From positions 2,046,001 through 2,110,000 of the forward strand of contig CP021220.1 in assembly GCA_003999685.1 (NCBI GenBank): 64,000 bases of DNA. The letters are read 5' to 3'. The notes below the pieces were generated by a model. That model was not told the DNA's origin, searched no databases, and saw nothing but the letters and a program-made list of their open reading frames with translations. Below, one piece after another: positions 56,920 to 64,000 of the stretch. How positions within the stretch are numbered: position 1 is the stretch's first letter; every line of letters starts with the position of its first letter. The position numbers and the translations under genes are program-made. Source of the DNA: Taiwanofungus camphoratus (Eukaryota > Basidiomycota > Agaricomycetes > Polyporales > Taiwanofungaceae).

Positions 56920-59022
56920 ATGGAGTCCTGCTCCATAGAGAGCTCTTCTCGTGCAACCCATGTTGAAGCCGTTGACAAACCTAACCAGGTCATTTCGCGA
57001 ACGCCAACAAAATCTTCAGGAGGGGTTTTCGAGGTGGAAGCGTTTCTCGGAGATGCTCCGTCGCCACAACCTTGGTATGCCAGAATTGGCAGAACGTGTT
57101 TGAAACATCCTCGACTCGCTCGTGTGATACAATATATCAGGGGCCCTCGACCGAAAGTAGACTTATCAGGTCAGCATCGTACTCCTAACTCTCAGAGAGA
57201 AATAGCTCATCAGACTCGTTTACAGAACCATCGCCCTTTCTTAGTCTCACTATCAACACAGGTCGCCAACCGTATAGTCTCGCCCTCGAACCTGCGCTCA
57301 TCCGAGTGACTCGTCCCTTCACCAACCCATGGCTCTTTGTTATCCTGGTGGTTGGCTATATTATTGGCTTTGCCTTCTTTTCCCGCGCACAATCTTTCCT
57401 AACTCCTGCTAGCTCATTCATTGACTGTACCTCGACATATTGGTCAGCGAACAATGGCTGCGGTTTGGATGGACAGGATTGCGAGCCCTTCACCAATTCC
57501 ACGTTTGATTTTCGTTGTCCCGCACAATGCAGCTCGGTTGTGTTGCAGAATCCGCGGACTGTAGGAGATATGCAGGTTGACTACGTTCCGCTGATTGTCG
57601 GAGGCGGTGACAAGAACGGGACTTACAGGGGAGATACATTTGTCTGCGCAGCTGCTATACAAGCGTTAGTCCTTTCTTGTTCGAATAGCCGATCATTTAT
57701 AACTTTTGCTCTCTTTTAATAGAGGTCTCATCAGCGACTCGAAGGGAGGCTGTGCATCTCTTTCTCTTGTTGGAAATTATACCAATTACCTACCGCTGAT
57801 GGCCCACGGCCTGACCTCGATCGGATTTCCAACTGTCTTTCCACTTTCCTTCCGATTTTTACCAACAACCCCCCTACATCAATGCAGCGATCTCCGTACG
57901 CCCGCCCTAGCGTTCAATGTCATTGTTACTGCACTGCTCTTTCTAGTGCTACGTCCCAAACCTATAGTCACCTTTTGGTGTCTGGTTTGTATTGGATTTT
58001 GGCACGTCACGCTTTTCTCGCAGCCAAGATCAACTCCTCCGCCGCTCGATCAGGCATTCGGGTCGTTCTTGCCCACTCTTTTTGTTGCGTATGCGTTTTG
58101 GCGGCTTGCCTTCAGATTTACTCTGCCAGCTTTCAGGAAAGCTCCGATCGAGGCTGCTGTTTGGTACCTTGCTCCATACTGGGCAGGCGTCCTCACGAAT
58201 ATTACCATGGACAAGATCCCTATCAATAGACTGATGGCGTCCGATTTGCAGACCCAACCGGGGGCAATCCCTGCGCTTATTATCATCGTTGTAATCGTAT
58301 TCGTCATTGTTGTCAACCAGGTCCGGGTAATCTGCAAGACGGGTTGGTTGCCGTACTATCTCGGGTGGTACGTGGCGGGAGGTCTAACCGCAATGGTGAT
58401 CGCTCTCTTGCCTGGGCTTGAATTCAGGCTGCACCATTATATCATTGCCATGGTGCTCGTCCCAGGGACGGCGTTCCCAACGCGCCTGTCGGCAATTTAC
58501 CAGGGATTCTTATTGGGCATGTTCCTCAACGGCGTAGCGGCTTGGGGATTTGACTCCATCTTGCAGACAGCCTCAGATGTAAGACCTATTTGCCTTATTA
58601 GCTTCTGTACTCTTACGTGCATTTTGATAGTTGCAAGGTGACGGGTCATCGGGCTCAGCGATGCCGTCCTTCTTGACCAATTCGACCAATTGGAACACCT
58701 CGACCCCACTGCACAATCAGACAATATTCTGGGATGCACTCCCGGACGCCAGCGAAGGCTGGACCGGGTTCTCACTCCTCATCGATGATGTAGAGCGTTA
58801 CGTTGGATCAGCGCTCAATTTTTCGTTAGCATCACTCCAGCCAGGACTACCACACTTTTTCCGGCTTGCGGTGAGCTGACATGCACATGCGGTTTGTGGT
58901 CTGCACTCTGATGCCTTCATGTACAGTACACCAATTCGGACACAACGGGGGATTTCACTATGCCCGTGACCCTTTGGCCGAATGGGACATGGGTCGATCC
59001 TCTCCCAGGAACTTCCACGTGA
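56920..59022 (+). CDS. LCCL domain multi-pass membrane protein
   Basis: Five exons (56920-57169, 57226-57664, 57723-58578, 58631-58870, 58927-59022) encode 626 aa. After a Ser-rich cytoplasmic N-terminus and a first helix (PWLFVILVVGYIIGFAFF) comes an LCCL domain with YWSANNGCGLDGQDC, FDFRCPAQC and several paired cysteines. Its end overlaps GLISDSKGGCASLSL. Then at least six hydrophobic helices follow (e.g. ALAFNVIVTALLFLVL; ALIIIVVIVFVIVVNQV; YIIAMVLVPGTAFPTRL). A lumen-facing domain with NST and NQT glycosylation sites ends the protein. LCCL domains are thought to bind lipid or polysaccharide ligands; the role of the fungal proteins is unknown. Confidence 0.9.
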
Positions 59023-59623
59023 CCTTGGACAGTTACGCATATCCTACTTTTGTACTTGCCTATGTGAAATTACTTGTATATTTTATCGATACACATCGCA
59101 AACCCGCTCGCAATACCATGAGGTTAGCACGATGGTGTTTTCACTGCGAATACCACCTTCTCAGCATTATCCAGGACACTTAGAATGTGTTTGATACGTT
59201 CAGTGCAAATCAATTAAGTGTGTGCTACGAACCCACGAGGCATGGTCATGGCGATCTTGGCCACGAATATCCTGTTGTCACGTGAAAGGAGGGTATATGA
59301 ATCTTACGTTTAGACTACCCTTTCAGTCGTTCGTCTTCAAAGTCCTGTGGCACCAACTTGGAAGCATATCTCTCTTCTTGGTTGACGCCTTTAACCAACT
59401 CAACTGCCGAATTGCATCCATGACTTACGAGGGATGGACATCTCACGCATCATCTTCACCTAAACCTGCATTCACTCACAGACAACGTGAGGGCCACCGA
59501 ATTTGACAATGTAGAGAGATTACTAATCTTGTCCGTTCGGCCGCAGATTTTAGCCGTATAAGTGGGAAAGGAGGCTGGTACTGCAACCTTTGCACATCTC
59601 CTACCCGCGCTCATCTCGAATCG
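59023..59623. other. Intergenic region
   Basis: 601 bp between two plus-strand genes, with no supported ORF. It should hold the 3' UTR of the LCCL gene and the promoter of the WG-repeat gene. Confidence 0.5.
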
Positions 59624-60454
59624 ATGACTGGTTCTACGGCAATGGACCACGAGCGAAATTCTAGCAAACATGCTGAGAAGCTCGCCGAATACGAGAGTTG
59701 GAATTGGAAGCCTGAGTACAGACCATATGAAGATCTCAGGGTAGCTGAGAACAAAGGGTGGGAGAGGCAGAGCCACGTCGATCGCCTGAAGGACTTCATA
59801 CCATTTTGGAGGGATGGAGTCTATGCGGCTGCAAGAGGGGGGGATGCAGGTCGATTGGAAGAGTTTTTGGAAAAGCTGGACGAAGAATGGAGGAAGAACA
59901 GACCCTGGGAACAGGTCGGAAGTGATGGATGGGGCGTCAACAATGGGGAGGACATATGGGGCACAGGTGTAGCAGATTGGGCTGCGCCAGAGCAGCCACA
60001 AGGTGCAGACGGGTGGGGCCCAGGCAAGGGAGATTGGGGGGTGCCATCTGACAGGACAGCTGAATGGGGCGAAGAGACACCAGACTGGGGTGCATCAAAG
60101 CGGGGTAATGGCGCAACCGGATGGGGTCAGGGAACGGGAGACTCGCGAGGACTGTCCGAGAATGTGGGTGCCTCCGACGGGGGCTGGCACAGGAGACCAG
60201 ACAGACGGAAACGGCGAGAAAAGGATAGAAACGAGGAAATGCCTGACAGGGACGTCTGGACTTTTGTCGAGAAGGTCGCACGGCGAGAAGATGCTAGTGC
60301 TGAACGTAGGCGGCGAATGCACCAGTTCTATGAGGTATATTGTCTTTTCTTCCATGTTCTGGCCACTCTGACGCGATCCCTACCTTAGATGCCCACACAG
60401 AAAAAGGTGCAGAAGATCAATGAGATGATCCGCTCACTTCAAGTGCAATCATAG
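59624..60454 (+). CDS. WG/GW-repeat protein
   Basis: Two exons (59624-60334, 60389-60454) encode 258 aa. The N-terminal 100 residues are charged and helical (NWKPEYRPYEDLRVAENKGW...WRDGVYAAARGGDAGRLEEF). Residues about 100-195 are a low-complexity Gly/Trp/Asp stretch with around nine WG or GW dipeptides spaced 5-15 residues apart (SDGWGVNNGEDIWG, GPGKGDWG, AEWGEETPDWG, ATGWGQG). A basic and then helical C-terminus (RRPDRRKRREK, WTFVEKVARRED) ends with MIRSLQVQS. WG/GW repeats in other organisms dock Argonaute proteins; here that is only suggested by composition. No domain is recognised. Confidence 0.8.
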
Positions 60455-61006
60455 TTGCCTACAGGCCGATAGGAAAATACGACCTTCATGAACCGCTCAC
60501 GACGATCATCTCCTACATGATACTCGCTATCCCGGCATCGCATTGCTATTATTCTTATGCTCCTTATGCTCCATCTTCGCTACCGATTTTCAGCCTGTAA
60601 TCGCTACCGAGCGTTAGCCTGTGATCTGCCCAGTACTGTACTTGTATTTCTTTTCCGTTACGCTGGATTTGACGCAGTCGCCAATTGAAGCTGTGTTCAT
60701 GACTCGCAAAGACCGCGTTCACAACAAGTACGCAAGCTTGCGATGGCTATGCATGTCGTGATGAATAGCTTCAACTAGGCCTAAGCAGGAACAGTGCCAT
60801 GGGCCCGCACAGCGTTGAATTTGACGCCTTGTTCTGCACAGCCTTGTGTGGGACGTAACTCTAATGCAGCCATTATAAAGCATGACATCAGTTGGTTGCA
60901 CTCGTTAGCGGCTCGTGGAGGCGACCACTCCATTATATCCATTTGTTATCTACGTCTACAGCGCTTGTAACCAATCCTTCCTTGCTACACACCAATCCTA
61001 CGCATC
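60455..61006. other. Intergenic region
   Basis: 552 bp between two plus-strand genes with no supported ORF. The last 100 bp before the next start include TTGCTACACACC, a possible initiator area. Confidence 0.45.
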
Positions 61007-61944
61007 ATGAGTGTTGATCCAGCAGGTTTGCCCGACGGATGGGTCCAGGAGTACGACCAGCGCACACAACATCCTTTCTGGGTACGTGCATGTTCCTTCT
61101 GAAGAGGACACGGACCAATTTATGCATCCACAGGTAGACACAAAGGCAAAACCGCCTCGCGCAATATGGGTACATCCTTTCGAGGATGAGCAATTCTTAC
61201 GTGAACATCCAGGCATTCGAGATAAGCTCGCTACAGCCCGCAACAGGCGTGCATCTAGTGACAGGCCCCCGCCATACTCGCCCAGGCGACATTCCTTCTC
61301 AGGGTCGTCCAGTTCCTATGTAACCTCTGATGGCATGAGCCATGAGGCAAGAAACTCAACATCCCATCTTGGAACACATGCGGGTGCCAGTGGCAAACGT
61401 AGAAGTTTTTTGGGAAAAATGAAGGACAAGGCAATCGGAACCAAAGAAGAGAGAGAGGCTGCGAAGAGACAACACGCGGCAGTGAGTGCAGCTGTCCAGT
61501 GAATCTCCACTACATTCTGAGACTTAGCAGATGCAGCGACAAATGCAAGAACAACGTCGACAACAGCTAGAAGAACAGCGCCGGCTACAGCGCGTGTCTA
61601 TGCCATCAAGGAGGAGTTACGACTATGGCCAGCAGACGTACCGTCCACCTCTGGGTGACCCGTATGGCTATGGTAGAGGTGGATTCGGTGGGGGGAGCTT
61701 CGGTGGAGGTGGATTCGGTGGAAGTGGATTCGGTGGAGGTGGATTCGGCAACAGAAGATTTGGCGGGGGCGGTGGAGGCTTGGGAGGTGTGGGATTGCCA
61801 CTGCTTGGTGGTTTGGCAGGTGGTCTCCTGCTTGGAGAGGTTTTAGACGACTTCGGTGGCTTCGGTGATCCAGGCTGGGGAGGCGGAGGCTTTGATGGAG
61901 GAGGTTTCGGAGATGGAGGATTTGGCGGAAGTAACTTTTTTTGA
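61007..61944 (+). CDS. WW-domain protein with Gly/Phe-rich tail
   Basis: Three exons (61007-61081, 61134-61481, 61531-61944) encode 278 aa. The N-terminal WW domain is LPDGWVQEYDQRTQHPFWVD, then TKAKPPRAIWVHPFED; WW domains bind proline-rich ligands. The middle is Ser/Pro-rich (RPPPYSPRRHSFSGSSSS), then Lys/Glu-rich and Gln-rich coiled-coil-like (MQEQRRQQLEEQRR). The C-terminus is Gly/Phe-rich (GGFGGGSFGGGGFGG) with a hydrophobic LGGLAGGLLLGEVLDD patch. The layout is close to WW proteins of Agaricomycetes that I cannot name. The first intron falls after FW in the WW domain. Confidence 0.85.
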
Positions 61945-62467
61945 TCAGACTATGCTTAATCGCGTCTTTGTATATGGTCAGCTTAGAGCTGACCGTCAAG
62001 ACTTGCTGTATTGTAATGTACGTTAGTTCCTGTATATTCATACATACGATCATGGACGATTCCCCTTTTTCTTATATACCACTCGTATCAATGCGACACT
62101 GATTGTCTTGAAGGCAATTTTGAACTGACGGGAGCTGGCACATCCACGTTGTCTATGAGAAACGCAACTGCTGGTGATGTGATAGAATAGCAGCTCTATC
62201 GCAAGAGGACTGACGTTCCTCTGAACGAGTTGTGAGTCGTGACGTAACTTCTGTGACATCTCATGTTACGTTACTGTGACACTATGTCTGCCTGTTTTAC
62301 GCGATCGACTGCTCGACGGCAGCGCATTTGAAGGCGGCCTCCCCATCGAATGTTGAAATGAACTGATACCAATCTTCCAACAACTTCATTGATCCTATTT
62401 ACAATTGAGAAGGCTATAAATTGTCTCAATATTTTGTCATTTTACGAATTGATCAAGGCAGAATAAC
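61945..62467. other. Intergenic region with a 3' hairpin
   Basis: 523 bp after the WW gene. It contains an inverted repeat just past the stop codon; the rest shows only chance ORFs. The next gene's start has an A-rich leader (AGAATAAC). Confidence 0.5.
61976..61994 (+). other. Perfect 8-bp inverted repeat (hairpin)
   Basis: GGTCAGCT, loop TAG, AGCTGACC, about 30 nt after the stop codon of the WW gene. It could fold in the 3' UTR; a chance occurrence cannot be excluded. Confidence 0.5.
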
Positions 62468-64000
62468 ATGGCGCCGACGCTACCATCGTCTCTCAGTCCA
62501 CACATATGCATACTGTCCACTCCGGACGTTCAGGCAGTCTTCGAGTTCGCTGGACTTCCTCCTCTTCCTCAAGTTCTTCAGTCATTTACACCGTTGCCGC
62601 AAGGTACGTATCTGAGTCATAGGGCATGTGTTACGCTGATTGACCGCCGAATATGCCAATCGAATTGTTGTTTGTTCCACTGCTCTCCAATTTGACCTTC
62701 ATCAGTCACGACTCGCACAACCACATTAACGAACGTCCCGCATAGCTCATTTGCCCTCCGCTTCTCCGACTTGACTGACATCGAGGCAGCTACGCACGAA
62801 GATGACGAGCAGCGCGCAGGAAGGACCATGGACTGGATGGGAGCCCGTATCTCTACACGGTGCGCCAAGTGGGTGGAGATGATGGAAAATCAAGCTGCAG
62901 CCGGTGGAATGGAAAACATGTGGAAAGACAGAACGCCATGGTGGGAAGAAGTGAAAAAATGTGTCGAGGGAGATCATGTTCCAAACAGTGTTGAGGGCTG
63001 GAATCATCCTGTCTCCAGTGCGTTGAAAGGAAGTTTATTTTTGCACATGCTCAAGCTCATCAATTGTTCCGTTGTGCGGCGCATCTCAGTTATATTAGCG
63101 GTTTCGACAACGGCCGTCAATCCTCTTCAAGCGCTCCAGGACCTGAATGTTCGCCCGATTGGTCTGCCGACATGGGTTGACATCACCCATCTTCGATACT
63201 ATCTCATAATACATCCTTCTAATTCACCCTTAAGTGACCCAATGTACGTGTCCCGGCCCTGATGATTTATTACCGTGAGTTTGATGAGAATTTGTCCGTC
63301 AAATTGACTTAATCAGAGCAGAATCTCTCTTTAATGCCGTCAAGAAACAATACGGCCACAACTGTTACCTCCTACCACTTGCCCTTCCCACAGATCCATT
63401 TCCGGCACCAATCCCAATAGCTCCTCTCCCGCCGCGTCTTCCACCGATTCCCTCTCCAAATTTCGACACACCGCCTCTCGCACCTCGACCTACTCCAGCT
63501 GGACTGTCCGCTCCGGATACACCGAGACCTATTATGTCACCTATCCCCCGCTCACCAGGACCTTCCACGCTTTCGGTGAATCAAGAACATGTGATTCCAG
63601 CATCGACGCCTGCAGGCGCACACACTTTACGGCTCACAGAGGGGGATATCCAACGGACAGCGCAATTCGTGCGTGAGTTCGTTGTGCAGTGCCTCGTACC
63701 ATGGATGGAAAAGTGCGTGGTAGACTGGAATGAGCAGGTGAGTGATTCTTCACGTATGGCCCATATCTTCACCAAACTATCCGTACCGATATCACATGTG
63801 TTAGTTTTCATCGTCCCGACGATTGCCTTCGCGCCTTTTTTCTTCCACTCGCCGTCTCTTTGGATCTTCCGCCTCTTCCACAACCCCTACACCTGTCCAC
63901 ACTTCCAATCCCTCTACTTCGTCTATCTCTTCCCGCTTTACTTCGCATGCTCCCAATAGCTCCATCAGCTCTATTGCTTCCGTCTCTTCGGTAGGCACTG
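62468..64000 (+). CDS. TRS85: TRAPPIII subunit Trs85/TRAPPC8, 5' part
   Basis: The gene runs off the right edge. TRAPPIII activates Rab1/Ypt1 in autophagy and Golgi traffic, and this subunit defines the complex. Segments seen: MAPTLPSSLSPHICILSTPD, LPPLPQVLQSFTPLPQ, then VTTRTTTLTNVPHSSFALRF, AKWVEMMENQ, TPWWEEVKKCVEGDHVP, VNPLQALQDLNVRPIGLPTW, LRYYLIIHPSNSPLSDP, LFNAVKKQYGHNCYLLPLALP. A proline-rich stretch is followed by DIQRTAQFVREFVVQCLVPW, then MEKCVVDWNEQ. Several introns interrupt it (one right after FTPLPQ). The C-terminal half is outside the window. The call is by recall of family sequence. Confidence 0.85.

Noticed and set aside
56637-56961. Two opposed ORFs between the lipocalin-like and LCCL genes
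   Set aside because: They overlap each other almost fully, neither has a recognised domain, and one may be promoter sequence.
61598-62053. Minus-strand ORF of 151 codons
   Set aside because: Antisense to the Gly/Phe-rich repeat of the WW gene; repeat sequence makes long chance ORFs.
1-64000. tRNA genes, rRNA, CRISPR arrays, secondary-metabolite cluster
   Set aside because: I found no T-loop plus acceptor pattern, no spaced repeats, and no backbone synthase genes.

Overview
This window is nuclear DNA from a filamentous basidiomycete, most likely an Agaricomycete. The evidence is the dense gene packing, the many 45-70 nt GT-AG introns, the KRE6/SKN1-type beta-glucan synthesis genes, a fungal-type seipin and RAVE subunit, and a chromodomain Ty3/gypsy element. 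I cannot name the species. All gene models below come from reading the sequence by eye. Where exon positions are given, exon lengths sum to a multiple of three unless stated otherwise. I saw no tRNA, rRNA or CRISPR array.

Left end (1-9.7 kb): the 3' part of a Ty3/gypsy LTR retrotransposon. It has a pol frame broken by two TGA codons, a small overlapping zinc-knuckle ORF, a 1.9-kb non-coding spacer, and a 543-bp 3' LTR with perfect 8-bp terminal inverted repeats. It abuts a roughly 1.08-kb stretch with almost no CpG, which I read as an old methylated repeat into which the retroelement inserted. Beyond it lies a poorly resolved, probably decayed gene.

The rest (9.7-64 kb) is ordinary euchromatin. 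From left to right it holds: a mitochondrial carrier with a damaged 5' end; an Ima1-type inner nuclear membrane protein head to head with a SNAPc subunit; two tandem KRE6/SKN1 GH16 genes; a UBE2O-type E2; a 158-aa unknown; an F-box protein; mitochondrial N-acetylglutamate synthase; a 465-aa unknown; the carnitine/acylcarnitine carrier; a five-FAS1-domain membrane protein; the RAVE subunit Rav1; Rab GDI; a Rap1-type Myb protein; low-molecular-weight tyrosine phosphatase; methylmalonate-semialdehyde dehydrogenase; an SH3BGR-like thioredoxin-fold protein; seipin; two conserved unknowns; an LCCL membrane protein; a WG/GW-repeat protein; a WW-domain protein; and the start of TRAPPIII subunit Trs85.

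No operon-like pathway is visible. Several genes belong to endomembrane and cell-surface biology (GDI, Rav1, Trs85, seipin, KRE6 pair, FAS1, LCCL) and several to mitochondrial metabolism (two carriers, NAGS, MMSDH), but this may be coincidence. I do not see a convincing new multi-gene system. The most interesting items are the retroelement's downstream zinc-knuckle ORF, the CpG desert, the WG/GW protein, the Rap1-like Myb protein, the intron differences between the KRE6 paralogues, several micro-exons, and a run of probable GC-AG introns.
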